NCBI GenBank assembly: GCA_045126815.1
Contig: JBGVPD010000001.1
Span: forward strand, 1-64,000
Direction: 5' to 3'
DNA: 64,000 bases
Source: RGIG1995 sp045126815
GTDB lineage: Bacteria; Bacillota; Clostridia; Oscillospirales; CAG-272
In this document: positions 16,980 through 28,067 of the stretch, in pieces
How positions within the stretch are numbered: the stretch's first letter is position 1
Layout of the letters: the number at the start of each line of letters is the position of its first letter
Position numbers and translations under genes: made by a program
The notes under the pieces: generated by a model
Told to the model about the DNA's origin: nothing
The model's input: only the letters and a program-made list of their open reading frames with translations
Database searches by the model: none

Positions 16980-18854
16980 ATGATTAGTATTTCGTGTGAA
17001 AATATTAATATGACCTTTGGCAGCGATGAGATAATTAAGAAAGTCTCGTTTGCTCTTAACGAAGGAGATAAACTCGGTATCGTAGGTGTAAACGGCGCGG
17101 GAAAAACTACGCTGTTTCGAATAATTACCGGAGAATACGTTCCAAGCGAGGGAAACGTTTATATTGCAAAGGATAAAACGCTTGGCGTTCTTTCTCAGGA
17201 AAACGCTTTTGACGAGGGCGGAACTGTAATTAATGAGATATTGCTGTCTAAAAATGAACTCATAGAGAAAGAAAAACAGCTTGAATATATGAGGCTTGAA
17301 CTTGAAAAGGGGAATGGTGATTTCGCTGAAAAATTTGCAATTCTTCACGATGAGTTTACCAAAGAGGGCGGATTTGAGTTCAGGGGTAGAGTAAAGGGAA
17401 CTTTGAAGTTTATGGGCTTTGATGAAAGTATGTGGGATACAAAAATCTCAAAGCTGAGCGGTGGACAAAAGACCAGACTTGCTATGGTTCGCCTTATTTT
17501 AAAAGAGCCTGATATTATGTTGCTTGACGAGCCTACCAACCACCTTGACACATATTCTGTTGAATGGCTTGAAGATTTTTTAAAGAATTATAAGAAGACA
17601 GTGTTAATGATCTCTCATGATAGATATTTTCTTGATAGGACCGTTAATAAGATTCTTGAAATAGAAAACGGTAACGGTAAGATATATAACGGAAATTATA
17701 CTTCATTTACCGAACAGAAAAAAGTAGACCGCGAGATTCAGGAAAGACACTATAAAAACCAACAAAGAGAAATAGCAAGAATAGAAAGTTATATTGAACA
17801 GCAAAGACGTTGGAACAGGGAAAGAAATATTATTGCCGCAGAGAGCAGACAAAAAATGCTCGATAAGATGGAGAAGATAGACCGTCCCGAAAATTTGCCC
17901 GAAAGTATAAGATTTAAATTTACATCGTCAACCGAAAGCGGAAACGATGTCTTGAAGGTAACCGGTATATCAAAGGGCTTTGGTAATAAGGTGTTGTTCT
18001 CGGACGTAAGTTTTGAAATTCATAAGAGAGAGCACGTGTTTATTACAGGTCACAACGGTTGCGGCAAGTCGACGTTGATAAAAATTTTAGCTGACAGACT
18101 TCGTGTTGATGACGGAAAGATGGAATACGGATATAACGTTAAGGTCGGATATTATGATCAGGAAAATCAGGAACTTAACGAAGATAATACTGTACTCGAG
18201 GAACTGTGGAGTACATATGAAAACCTTACTCAGACCGAGGTAAGAAATGCGTTAGCACTCTTTCTTTTTAAGGGTGACGATATTGTGAAAAAAGTTTCAA
18301 TGCTGAGTGGTGGCGAGAAAGCAAGACTAACGTTATGTAAGCTTATACTTTCAAAAATGAACGTGCTTATTCTTGATGAACCTACCAACCATTTGGATAT
18401 TAATTCGCGCGAGGCGCTTGAAAATGCACTTCTTGCTTTTGACGGTACGATCATAGCTGTAACTCACGACAGATACTTTTTGTCGAAACTTGCAAATCGT
18501 ATTCTTGATTTTGATAATGGTAAAGTTTCGGATTTTATCGGTACTTATGATGAGTTTTGCAGATACAAAAAAGGAAAAGAACAATTTCAAGCAGAGGTAA
18601 CAAGAGAACAGATTGTAACAACGTCAAAAGAAAACTATTTGCAAAGCAAAAAAGAGCAAGCAGAGATAAGAAAGGCTGAAAGAAAACTTAAACTTGCAAA
18701 AGAAGAGGCAGATAAAATCGAGAAGCTGCTTGAAGAAATTGAAGTTGAGATAGAAGAGAGTGCGACCGATTATGTAAGATCGGCAGAATTGTGGGAGAAA
18801 AAAGAAGAGCTTGAAGCAAGACTTCTTGAACTGTATGAAATAATTGATATATAA
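16980..18854 (+). CDS. ABC-F family ATPase (ribosome-associated, YdiF/Uup-like)
   Basis: 624 residues with two ABC cassettes and no membrane part. The first has Walker A GVNGAGKTT (about 36), signature LSGGQKTRLAMV and LLDEPTNHLD. The second has GHNGCGKST (about 358), LSGGEKARLTL and ILDEPTNHLD. The linker between them is charged and helical (RRWNRERNI). The C-terminal 80 residues form a coiled coil, as in Uup/YdiF. Such proteins bind the ribosomal E site and relieve stalls or protect against antibiotics. The short interdomain linker favours a housekeeping factor over a resistance protein. ATG 16980 follows GGAG by 6 bases. Confidence 0.92.
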   Translation: MISISCENINMTFGSDEIIKKVSFALNEGDKLGIVGVNGAGKTTLFRIITGEYVPSEGNVYIAKDKTLGVLSQENAFDEGGTVINEILLSKNELIEKEKQLEYMRLELEKGNGDFAEKFAILHDEFTKEGGFEFRGRVKGTLKFMGFDESMWDTKISKLSGGQKTRLAMVRLILKEPDIMLLDEPTNHLDTYSVEWLEDFLKNYKKTVLMISHDRYFLDRTVNKILEIENGNGKIYNGNYTSFTEQKKVDREIQERHYKNQQREIARIESYIEQQRRWNRERNIIAAESRQKMLDKMEKIDRPENLPESIRFKFTSSTESGNDVLKVTGISKGFGNKVLFSDVSFEIHKREHVFITGHNGCGKSTLIKILADRLRVDDGKMEYGYNVKVGYYDQENQELNEDNTVLEELWSTYENLTQTEVRNALALFLFKGDDIVKKVSMLSGGEKARLTLCKLILSKMNVLILDEPTNHLDINSREALENALLAFDGTIIAVTHDRYFLSKLANRILDFDNGKVSDFIGTYDEFCRYKKGKEQFQAEVTREQIVTTSKENYLQSKKEQAEIRKAERKLKLAKEEADKIEKLLEEIEVEIEESATDYVRSAELWEKKEELEARLLELYEIIDI

Positions 18855-18896
18855 AATAATGGAGTGTACGGTGTTGCCGTACACTCCATTATTTTT
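18853..18896 (+). terminator. Strong bidirectional terminator
   Basis: 19-bp stem, 18853-18871 against 18877-18895 (AATGGAGTGTACGG / CCGTACACTCCATT core), loop TGTTG, flanked by A and T runs. It serves ABC-F and the convergent DUF378 gene, whose stop lies in it. Confidence 0.9.
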
Positions 18897-19104
18897 AGTT
18901 TTCTTCAAAAATGTCCTCTCGTCTTCTGAAAAGAAGAGAAACACACCAGAGGGCAGAAAGTCCGACCAATGTGTAAATAATTCTGCTTACTAAATCAGCT
19001 TGTCCGCCAAAAAGCCAACTTACAATATCAAATCTGAAAAGACCGACACTGCCCCAGTTAAGACCGCCGACAATAAGCAATATAAGAGAAATTCTGTCAA
19101 GCAT
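18895..19104 (-). CDS. DUF378 family small membrane protein
   Basis: The 69-residue protein matches the DUF378 pattern: LDRISLILLIVGGLNWGSVGLF in the first helix, then VSRIIYTLVGLSALW in the second and a charged tail. The N-W-G motif in helix one is characteristic. The function of the family is unknown. ATG 19104 has AAGGAG upstream. It is the third member of a leftward run with DUF4097 and the HAAS-like protein, 83 bases downstream of the former. Confidence 0.88.
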   Translation of the reverse strand: MLDRISLILLIVGGLNWGSVGLFRFDIVSWLFGGQADLVSRIIYTLVGLSALWCVSLLFRRREDIFEEN

Positions 19105-19187
19105 TTTTTTTCAGCTCCTTAATTTTTAAAATTTGAGCATTATTATGATTGACAGAATTAAAAAAATTATTCACTTTTTGTGTTATC

Positions 19188-20045
19188 TCAATTATCAGTA
19201 ATTGGTTCAAGTAATGTTACGGTCGTATTTCCTACGCCGACATACGAAACGAACTGACCGTTAGGCGTTTCGTTTGTTGTTTCGTACTTGCCTTTATATT
19301 CTTCTGAGTTGATATTGATTTTACCGGCTTCGTTTTTAATTGAGTAATCGTAAATAATGTTAGACTGAGTTTTAAAGTCTATGTTACCGTTTTCGATGGA
19401 AATATCGGTGTTAAGGATATAGGAGTTATCTATGTCAACGTTACCGTTTTTGATCTCAACATCAAGAAGGGAGATCTTAGCAGTGTCGACAACAGAAACG
19501 TTTCCGGTATCAAGCGTTACAGTAAAGTCACAGACCTTGTCTGCCATATTCTTTATGTTAACGTTGCCGTTTTCTAATTTGATGTTAAATATTTTTACGG
19601 CAGAATCATTTGTAACATAGATATTAACTGCTTTTTCGGTGTTATGTTTGTCAAATCTTAAATAATCTCTTACTCCGTTGAAGCTGATCTTACCGCCTTC
19701 AGCACGTCCAACCATAGCAGATATAATATCACTGTCTATGTTGAACGAGCGGTTGTTTACGTATGCTGAATATTCGATCGAGTTTAAATTTACTATCTCG
19801 GCGTAACATTCATCAGCGCCACCGATAATGTTTATATCCGTGTTAATAAGTGATAAGTTGATCTTATTGGTATCATCTGCAGGAAAGTCGATTTTTTCTA
19901 CGAGATCGTTGTTGTCATTAAGAGTTTGCTGGAAAAGTTTGAGATCATTTTTTTCAGCCGCTTTAATTGCATTGTTGCGCAAAACATTTCCCGTAATTAT
20001 AAGAGCTACTGAGATTATGAGGAAAAATATAGACGTCTTTTTCAT
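19188..20045 (-). CDS. DUF4097-type exported beta-repeat protein
   Basis: The 285-residue product has an N-terminal transmembrane or signal segment (about 4-24). A right-handed beta-repeat region follows, in which a [EDK]-N-G-N-[VI] motif recurs (ENGNVNI, DTGNVSV, KNGNVDI, ENGNIDF) at about 20-residue intervals. This is the DUF4097 pattern. Such proteins usually follow a HAAS/DUF1700 gene and sometimes a PadR regulator, and are thought to sit in envelope-stress modules. GGAGG lies upstream of ATG 20045, inside the end of the previous gene. Confidence 0.8.
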   Translation of the reverse strand: MKKTSIFFLIISVALIITGNVLRNNAIKAAEKNDLKLFQQTLNDNNDLVEKIDFPADDTNKINLSLINTDINIIGGADECYAEIVNLNSIEYSAYVNNRSFNIDSDIISAMVGRAEGGKISFNGVRDYLRFDKHNTEKAVNIYVTNDSAVKIFNIKLENGNVNIKNMADKVCDFTVTLDTGNVSVVDTAKISLLDVEIKNGNVDIDNSYILNTDISIENGNIDFKTQSNIIYDYSIKNEAGKININSEEYKGKYETTNETPNGQFVSYVGVGNTTVTLLEPITDN

Positions 20046-20048
20046 AAA

Positions 20049-20999
20049 TTATTTTTCCTCCTTTTTTGTGAATTGGAAATATTTTTTTGTTATTCTTATT
20101 GTATAGGCAAACAAGATTTTTAATTGGCGGAAAAGGAAGGGAACAAGTCTTTTAACGTAATTGTACAAAAGTATCCCTGTTAGCATAGTAGAGCCGCATA
20201 CTGTAATTCCTATTCCGATTTCGTACATACCGATAGTGGGGTTTTTAAAGCACATATAAATTCCGAAACCGATCGGTATAAGAGCAAAAATAATTCCGCA
20301 AACGATGATTGCAATATATGCTAATGAACAAGCGACTGCCGAAAGTAAAAGTAAAGGGAAAAGTGACAACACAACGGCATACCAAGCTATATATATTATA
20401 ACAGCAAGAGGTAATGTTGCCTTGTAAGCGTTGGGACTTAACTTTTCTTTAAGTTTTTTGATCCATTTTTCCGGAAGTGTAAGTTTTTCAGCAAAGAACT
20501 TTTCAAAATCATATTCCGAAATGTCAAGTTCAAATTTTTCGTCTTCGGCGGGAGCAACCACTTCGTTTATCGTCGTCTTTTCAAGTTCAGCAGTGATAAA
20601 TTCAGCTTCTTTTATATGCTCGTCAATATCCGGAGATTTTTCAATTTCTTGAGTCATATCATCAGTGATATCATCAAAAGTAAGATTTTCGGGTTCTTCC
20701 GCAACTATATCAGACGACTGAGGTTCTTCAATAGGAGAAGTCGGTTCTTCTGATACTGTGTTTATATTATCGGTTTGAACGTCTGTTTTCTTTTTGTTTT
20801 TTGCTTTTTCAAGATTTTCAATTGATTTTAAGATGCCTTCTACTCCGCCGGCGCTTTCGATTATTTTGTCTATTTCGTCAGCAGATTTTCCTTTTAAACA
20901 ATTTTCAAATATTTTTACGTGTTTATCGGCTGCTTCATCAGTCAGATTCATTTGTATAAGTCTGTCTCTTATTGTTGCTAAAAAGATAAACTTTTCCAC
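20049..20999 (-). CDS. HAAS/DUF1700-like membrane protein
   Basis: 316 residues. The N-terminal 65 form a small helical domain with GGVEGILKSI, comparable with the HAAS domain. A Glu/Asp/Thr-rich linker (about 70-185) and four to five transmembrane helices (about 195-285) follow, then a basic tail. HAAS plus DUF4097 is a common pair in clostridia, normally controlled by a PadR regulator. I see no PadR in this window. The start is GTG 20999, with AGGAGG 11 bases upstream. The family call is by layout and neighbours more than by sequence. Confidence 0.65.
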   Translation of the reverse strand: MEKFIFLATIRDRLIQMNLTDEAADKHVKIFENCLKGKSADEIDKIIESAGGVEGILKSIENLEKAKNKKKTDVQTDNINTVSEEPTSPIEEPQSSDIVAEEPENLTFDDITDDMTQEIEKSPDIDEHIKEAEFITAELEKTTINEVVAPAEDEKFELDISEYDFEKFFAEKLTLPEKWIKKLKEKLSPNAYKATLPLAVIIYIAWYAVVLSLFPLLLLSAVACSLAYIAIIVCGIIFALIPIGFGIYMCFKNPTIGMYEIGIGITVCGSTMLTGILLYNYVKRLVPFLFRQLKILFAYTIRITKKYFQFTKKEEK

Positions 21000-21067
21000 T
21001 TTATATTAAACCTCCTGAAAAATTACGGTAAAATGTTGTTTTAAGTCAAAATTTATGTTATAATACT

Positions 21068-21095
21068 ATTATAACACATAATTTGAAAATTGCAA
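21068..21095 (-). promoter_or_regulatory. Promoter for the HAAS-like/DUF4097 unit
   Basis: Minus strand TTGCAA (21090-21095), 16-base spacer, TATAAT (21068-21073), extended TGT. Confidence 0.6.
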
Positions 21096-21107
21096 TAATC
21101 TAGTTGC

Positions 21108-21136
21108 TTGTAAATCATAAAAAATATATGTATATT
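21108..21136 (+). promoter_or_regulatory. Promoter for trmB
   Basis: TTGTAA (21108-21113), 17-base spacer, TATATT (21131-21136). GAGG at 21149 precedes ATG 21161. Confidence 0.6.
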
Positions 21137-21160
21137 CGATAATGAAATGAGGATAAATAT

Positions 21161-21775
21161 ATGAGAGCGAGAAAAAAGAAAAACGGCGAGAAGAGGCTTG
21201 AGGCGGTAAGTGAATATTTTATAGAAAAACCTATACTTTCCCCCGATAAAAAGACGTTTGTTGAAATCGGTTGCGGAAAAGGGAAATTTATAATTGAAAA
21301 TGCGGAAAAAAATCCCGATATTGATTATATAGCGGTAGAAAAGGTGCCGGACGTTATTTTGTTAGCAGCAGAGAAGGCAAAAGAACGTGATATAAAGAAT
21401 ATCAGATTTATGATATGTGACGCGAAGGAGTTAACAGAACTTTTTGGAGAAAATTCGGTAGATCTGATATATCTTAATTTTTCTGATCCGTGGCCTAAAG
21501 CTAAGCATTATAAGAGAAGACTTACATACAAGACTTTCCTTGATGTTTATAGAAGTATATTAAAACCGGATGGGGCTGTCTTTTTCAAAACGGATAATAT
21601 AGGATTGTTTGAATTTTCTCTTGAGCAGTTTACTCTTGATAATTGGAATTTAAAGAACGTAACATACGACCTTCATAACAGTGAATTTGCTGAAGATAAT
21701 ATAATGACAGAGTATGAGAAGAATTTTTCGGAAAAAGGATTTAACATCAACCGCCTTGAAGCGTGGATTAAATAA
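21161..21775 (+). CDS. trmB: tRNA (guanine-N7)-methyltransferase
   Basis: Makes m7G46 in tRNA using S-adenosylmethionine. The 204 residues include the SAM-binding motif FVEIGCGKGKFI (about 36-47) and NFSDPWPKAKHYKRRLT (about 106-122), the TrmB catalytic and tRNA-binding signature. It is a single-gene unit with its own promoter and terminator. Confidence 0.95.
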   Translation: MRARKKKNGEKRLEAVSEYFIEKPILSPDKKTFVEIGCGKGKFIIENAEKNPDIDYIAVEKVPDVILLAAEKAKERDIKNIRFMICDAKELTELFGENSVDLIYLNFSDPWPKAKHYKRRLTYKTFLDVYRSILKPDGAVFFKTDNIGLFEFSLEQFTLDNWNLKNVTYDLHNSEFAEDNIMTEYEKNFSEKGFNINRLEAWIK

Positions 21776-21783
21776 AAAATTAT

Positions 21784-21820
21784 AGACCGATATTTATTAT
21801 ATGTCGGTCTTTTTCTTTTT
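21784..21820 (+). terminator. Terminator after trmB
   Basis: AGACCGA (21784-21790) pairs with TCGGTCT (21804-21810), then TTTTCTTTTT. Confidence 0.75.
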
Positions 21821-21834
21821 AAACGAAAATAAAA

Positions 21835-21865
21835 AATAGAAGGCCTTGCAGTAAAGCCTTCTATT
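21835..21865 (-). terminator. Terminator after the zinc-type dehydrogenase
   Basis: 10-bp stem AATAGAAGGC (21835-21844) against GCCTTCTATT (21856-21865). Read leftward it is followed by a T-rich tract. Confidence 0.75.
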
Positions 21866-21884
21866 ATATTTTTGTAGTAAAGAA

Positions 21885-23147
21885 TTATATATTCTTTGCG
21901 TTGTCGAGAACGTATTTTTCAGCTTCAGCGCACCAAAGTCCGTTGTTTTTTGCAATAATCTTTGCAAGATCAGCATAGAATACGTCTGTCTTACCAAGCT
22001 CTTCGAAATCAGCAAGAGCTGTAAGGGGCATTGATTTGTGTGTGTAAATAAGTTTCTTAGCGCCGGGGATCTTAGGTAAATTGAGTGTTGTGTCAACAAC
22101 AGCATCAAGACCGCCGATGTGTGTGATCATACAAGAAGGATCAATTATACCCTTGTGAGCAAGAGTGTTCGATTCGTTCATATCGTCTGTGTTACCGCCG
22201 CTTGTTCCTACGATGTGAGTTGATGTGTAGTGAACGTTATAGAAGTTGAAGTTAGCAGAGAACTTAGGATCAACGGGTCCTGCAAAGAAGTTGAGACAGC
22301 CGTCGCGTCCGAGAAGTCTGTCGCCCATTTCAACAACGGGTTTAACAGGTGCGAATACGAAAATATCGTCAAATCCTGTTCCGTCTGTGAGACTCATAAG
22401 ATAAGCATCGGCATCTTCATATTCGTTTGTGTTTACGTATACAAGCTTAACTCCGTTTTTAGCAGCATCTTCAACAGTAATAATTTCAGCTGCTCTGTTA
22501 AGTCTTGCGTTATCAATATCTGTTACAACTACGAGAGAAGGACGGGGATCAACGTGAATAGCGTAGTCAATAGCGCCCATACCCATAGGACCTGCACCAG
22601 CCATAATAGCGAGTTTTCCGCCTTTTTTGATACCCATATCGTGAACGTATACGCCGTTAGTTGTGTGGTACTGAGCGTGGTAAGCACCGATTATACAAGA
22701 CATAGGTTCTGCTAATGAGCCATAGAAGTATGCATCGCCTTCATAGGGAAGGAGACAATCCATATCCATTACTTCGTGGGGAAGAATAACGTACTGAGAT
22801 GCGCCTCCGCAGTACTGATATGAATAACCGGGAGCATCAAGTTTGCCCTGATAGTTGATTGCAGGCTGAATTGTAAACTTATCTCCTGCTTTATATTTAT
22901 TTTTCCATTTTTCGCCTACTTCTACGATCTTACCGCAGAATTCATGGCCGATAATAATGGGATTTTCCGCAACGTCGTTAGGCACTCTTTTGTGTCCTGC
23001 GCCCTGAATAGCGGCTTTGTATGAAGACATACAGATACTGTCGGAAACAATTTCGACCAACACTTCGTCTTCTTTTATTTTAGGAAGTTCAAATTCTTCA
23101 AGACGTAAATCATTAACGCCGTATAATCTGACTGCTTTAGTTTTCAT
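21885..23147 (-). CDS. Zinc-type medium-chain dehydrogenase, L-sorbose-1-phosphate reductase (SorE)-like
   Basis: A 420-residue MDR-superfamily enzyme. The catalytic-domain Cys is in SDSICMSSYKAAIQG (about 35-49), GHEFCG (about 68-73) follows, and the nucleotide-binding loop is AGAGPMGMGAIDY (about 187-199). The N-terminus MKTKAVRLYGVNDLRLEEFE and the long insertions match the SorE/sorbitol-type subgroup as I remember it, so a sugar-phosphate or polyol substrate is plausible but unproven. No transporter or PTS genes are adjacent. It is monocistronic with a consensus promoter and favours highly used codons, suggesting strong expression. Confidence 0.75.
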   Translation of the reverse strand: MKTKAVRLYGVNDLRLEEFELPKIKEDEVLVEIVSDSICMSSYKAAIQGAGHKRVPNDVAENPIIIGHEFCGKIVEVGEKWKNKYKAGDKFTIQPAINYQGKLDAPGYSYQYCGGASQYVILPHEVMDMDCLLPYEGDAYFYGSLAEPMSCIIGAYHAQYHTTNGVYVHDMGIKKGGKLAIMAGAGPMGMGAIDYAIHVDPRPSLVVVTDIDNARLNRAAEIITVEDAAKNGVKLVYVNTNEYEDADAYLMSLTDGTGFDDIFVFAPVKPVVEMGDRLLGRDGCLNFFAGPVDPKFSANFNFYNVHYTSTHIVGTSGGNTDDMNESNTLAHKGIIDPSCMITHIGGLDAVVDTTLNLPKIPGAKKLIYTHKSMPLTALADFEELGKTDVFYADLAKIIAKNNGLWCAEAEKYVLDNAKNI

Positions 23148-23202
23148 TAAAACGCCTCTTTCTTTTGTTTTTTTATTGCAAAATAGTTATAATTATGTTA
23201 TT

Positions 23203-23231
23203 ATTATAACAGATATATTTTGTATTGTCAA
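23203..23231 (-). promoter_or_regulatory. Strong promoter for the SorE-like dehydrogenase
   Basis: Minus strand TTGACA (23226-23231), 17-base spacer, TATAAT (23203-23208), extended TGT: consensus throughout. Confidence 0.85.
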
Positions 23232-23285
23232 CGGACTTTATGAGTATAATCGTATATGTTACTTTATTTATTTAATTCTGAATAA

Positions 23286-25268
<1,983 letters not shown>

Positions 25269-25283
25269 GGCAGGTGACGACCA

Positions 25284-26564
25284 ATGATAATTGATAAGGT
25301 TAAATTATATGTAAAAGCGGGAGACGGCGGTAACGGTGCTGTGTCCTTCAGGAGAGAAAAGTACGTTTCTCACGGCGGTCCCGACGGTGGAGACGGCGGT
25401 AACGGTGGTAATATCGTTATTGAGATCGACGAGGGAGAAAATACGCTTTTACGTTATAAGTACCATAAAAAATTTATAGCTGATAATGGCGGAGACGGTA
25501 TGAAATCAAAGTTTCACGGTAAGACGGCAGATGATTTGATACTTAAAGTTCCGCCCGGTACGGTAATTCGCGATGCTGAAAGCGGTAAAGTAATAAAGGA
25601 TATGTCTTCATCAGAGCCCTTTGTTTTATGTAAAGGCGGAAGAGGCGGTTGGGGAAACAGACATTTTTCCACACCTACAAGACAAATTCCGAGATTTGCC
25701 AAGAGCGGCATCAAGGGAGAAGAAAAAGAAGTTGTTTTTGAGCTGAAAATGTTGGCAGACGTAGGTTTAGTCGGATTTCCAAACGTCGGAAAATCTATGC
25801 TTTTGTCTAAAATCAGTGCGGCAAAGCCCAAGATCGCGAACTATGAGTTTACAACACTTTCACCTAATTTAGGTGTTGTTGATGCAGGGGAAGAGCGATC
25901 GTTTGTTGCGGCAGATATTCCCGGAATAATCGAGGGGGCTGCTGAAGGAGCAGGTCTCGGACATGATTTTCTGAGACATATAGACAGATGCAGACTTCTT
26001 ATTCACGTTGTTGACGTATCGGGAATGAGTGGACGTGATCCTATTGATGATATCAACAAGATAAATGCCGAACTAGCCGAATACAGCGAAGATCTTGCAA
26101 ACAGACCTCAGATTATAGCTGCCAATAAGTGCGATATGAGTGAAGAGGGCGAGTTTGACAAAAATGCTTTTGAAAAGTTTGTAAAAGAAAACGGTTATGA
26201 TCTTATATATATTTCCGCGCTTACCGGAAAGAACGTCAAGGAGCTTGTTCATATGACAGCCGACGTGCTCAAAGAACTGCCGCCTTTAACCATCTATGAT
26301 ACGGAATATTTCCCGGAAAATATTGCTGTTGATGATAAGAGTAATCATGATATATTGATAAAGAATGTAAACGGTACTTACGTTGTTGAAGCTGATTGGA
26401 TTTATAAACTTATGGGTTCGATCAATTTTGACGATTATGAATCGCTTATGTATTTCCAGAAAGTGCTTAAGAATGCAGGAGTGTTCGAAAAACTTGAAGA
26501 ACGCGGGGTAAAAGACGGAGATACGGTAAGTATGTACGATTTTGAGTTCGATTTTGTAAAATAA
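25284..26564 (+). CDS. obg: Obg-family GTPase (CgtA)
   Basis: A ribosome-associated GTPase for 50S maturation and stress or sporulation entry. 426 residues: the glycine-rich Obg fold (AGDGGNGAVSFRREKY, GGPDGGDGGNGG), the G domain with GFPNVGKSML, DIPGIIEGA and NKCD, then the C-terminal OCT domain (about 355-426) seen in Gram-positive Obg. Cotranscribed with ligA. Confidence 0.97.
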   Translation: MIIDKVKLYVKAGDGGNGAVSFRREKYVSHGGPDGGDGGNGGNIVIEIDEGENTLLRYKYHKKFIADNGGDGMKSKFHGKTADDLILKVPPGTVIRDAESGKVIKDMSSSEPFVLCKGGRGGWGNRHFSTPTRQIPRFAKSGIKGEEKEVVFELKMLADVGLVGFPNVGKSMLLSKISAAKPKIANYEFTTLSPNLGVVDAGEERSFVAADIPGIIEGAAEGAGLGHDFLRHIDRCRLLIHVVDVSGMSGRDPIDDINKINAELAEYSEDLANRPQIIAANKCDMSEEGEFDKNAFEKFVKENGYDLIYISALTGKNVKELVHMTADVLKELPPLTIYDTEYFPENIAVDDKSNHDILIKNVNGTYVVEADWIYKLMGSINFDDYESLMYFQKVLKNAGVFEKLEERGVKDGDTVSMYDFEFDFVK

Positions 26565-26566
26565 AT

Positions 26567-26599
26567 AAAAAACAGACAACAAAAATGTTGTCTGTTTTT
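26567..26599 (+). terminator. Bidirectional terminator between obg and the his operon
   Basis: AAAAACAGACAAC (26568-26580) against GTTGTCTGTTTTT (26587-26599), a 13-bp stem with A/T runs on both sides. Confidence 0.85.
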
Positions 26600-26602
26600 G
26601 CT

Positions 26603-27385
26603 TTATATTGTGTCTATCAAACTAAGACCTATTTCTTTGGCTAATTGTTCGCACACATCAAATTTAAAAGAAATATTTTCAGCAGAATGACTGTCGCTTG
26701 ATAAGATAAACTTTCCGCCTTTTTCTTTTATATATTTCATGATCGGAACTGAAGGGTAGGGAGCGGTTCTGTATCCTCTTGAAATAGCGCCTGTGTTGAT
26801 TTCAAATGGTTTTCCGTATGGGATTAACTCATCTATCGCCTTTTTATATGCATTAACATATCTTTCGTTTGCTTCGTCAAAGAGTTTATATCCCTCGTTA
26901 AATTTTGTAATAAGGTCGAAATGACCGATAATGTCAGCATTAGTGTCTTTTATTACGTTTGCAACTTGTTTGTAATAGTCTTCAGCGTAGGAGTATATGT
27001 CACCGTTGTAATACTTATTCACGTCAGTGATCAATATTTGTTCCGAATGGTCAACACCAAGATAATTACCATCTTTTAGTACATAATGCACACTGCCTAT
27101 CTTGTAGTCAAAATTTATATCGAGAATAGGCGCGAAACTATCTTGTTCAATGCCAAGCAGAACTTTTATCTTATCTGCATATTTACTTTTTAGGGAAGTT
27201 ATATTATCAAAATATTGCTGAAGATTATCTTTACTCATTCCAAAGACAGAATCAATTCCTGTATAGGAATGACCGGACAGACCAACTACCTTTAGCCCCT
27301 TGTCAATAGCCGAGAGTATCATTTGTTCGGGTGTATTTTTGCCGTCACAAAACGTTGTGTGCATATGCAGATCGCACAAGATCAT
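26603..27385 (-). CDS. hisJ: PHP-domain histidinol-phosphatase
   Basis: Dephosphorylates histidinol phosphate, the step before HisD. 260 residues with PHP metal motifs: [11 protein letters not shown] (4-14), LSGHS, LLGIEQD, GSVHYV, IIGHFDL and LSSDSHS. Its place as the last gene of the his operon, with ATGA overlap to hisIE, supports this role over other PHP functions. The symbol hisK is also used for this family. Confidence 0.88.
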   Translation of the reverse strand: MILCDLHMHTTFCDGKNTPEQMILSAIDKGLKVVGLSGHSYTGIDSVFGMSKDNLQQYFDNITSLKSKYADKIKVLLGIEQDSFAPILDINFDYKIGSVHYVLKDGNYLGVDHSEQILITDVNKYYNGDIYSYAEDYYKQVANVIKDTNADIIGHFDLITKFNEGYKLFDEANERYVNAYKKAIDELIPYGKPFEINTGAISRGYRTAPYPSVPIMKYIKEKGGKFILSSDSHSAENISFKFDVCEQLAKEIGLSLIDTI

Positions 27386-28032
27386 TTCGTCATTTTCTCC
27401 TGTTTTACTTTTTTATCAATTACGTGGCGTGAAGCAAGTTCATTATGAATATCTTCAAGTGAAATTCCCATTTCGATCATAAGAACCATAACGTGATAGG
27501 TTAAGTCTGCAATTTCGTAAATTGTTTCTTTTTTATCGTCATTTTTGGCGCCGATAATAACTTCAGTACATTCTTCTCCGACCTTCTTTAAGATCTTATC
27601 AAGACCTTTTTCAAAAAGATATGTTGTATATGAACCTTCTTTTTTGTCAAGCTTTCTTCCTTCAATAAGCTTCATAAGACCTTCAAGAGAAAATTCGTGA
27701 AGTTCATCGCTTTCCCAAACGGGATTTTCAAAACATGAAGTAGTGCCGAGGTGACAAGCCGGACCGTCGGGTTCAACCATAACGGTTAATGCATCTTTAT
27801 CACAGTCAGCGGTAATTGAAACGATATGTTGATAATTTCCGCTTGTTTCACCCTTCAGCCATAAGCATTGTCTCGAACGGCTGTAAAAACACGTTAGGCC
27901 TTTTTCTATAGATATCTGAAGACTTTCTTTATTCATATATGCCAAGGTTAAAACTTTTTTTGTTTTGGCATCTACAACAATAGCGGGGATAAGTCCTTTT
28001 TCGTCAAATTTAAGTTCATTGATATTGATCAT
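27382..28032 (-). CDS. hisIE: Bifunctional phosphoribosyl-AMP cyclohydrolase / phosphoribosyl-ATP pyrophosphatase
   Basis: A 216-residue fusion. HisI domain, residues 1-115: [26 protein letters not shown], the zinc-binding ADCDKDAL and CHLGTTSCF. HisE domain, residues 125-205: [19 protein letters not shown] and [13 protein letters not shown]. It carries out steps 2 and 3 of histidine synthesis. There are 35 bases between it and hisF. Confidence 0.96.
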   Translation of the reverse strand: MININELKFDEKGLIPAIVVDAKTKKVLTLAYMNKESLQISIEKGLTCFYSRSRQCLWLKGETSGNYQHIVSITADCDKDALTVMVEPDGPACHLGTTSCFENPVWESDELHEFSLEGLMKLIEGRKLDKKEGSYTTYLFEKGLDKILKKVGEECTEVIIGAKNDDKKETIYEIADLTYHVMVLMIEMGISLEDIHNELASRHVIDKKVKQEKMTK

Positions 28033-28067
28033 AACTTTTACCTTCTTTTAACAGATTAAATAAAATA

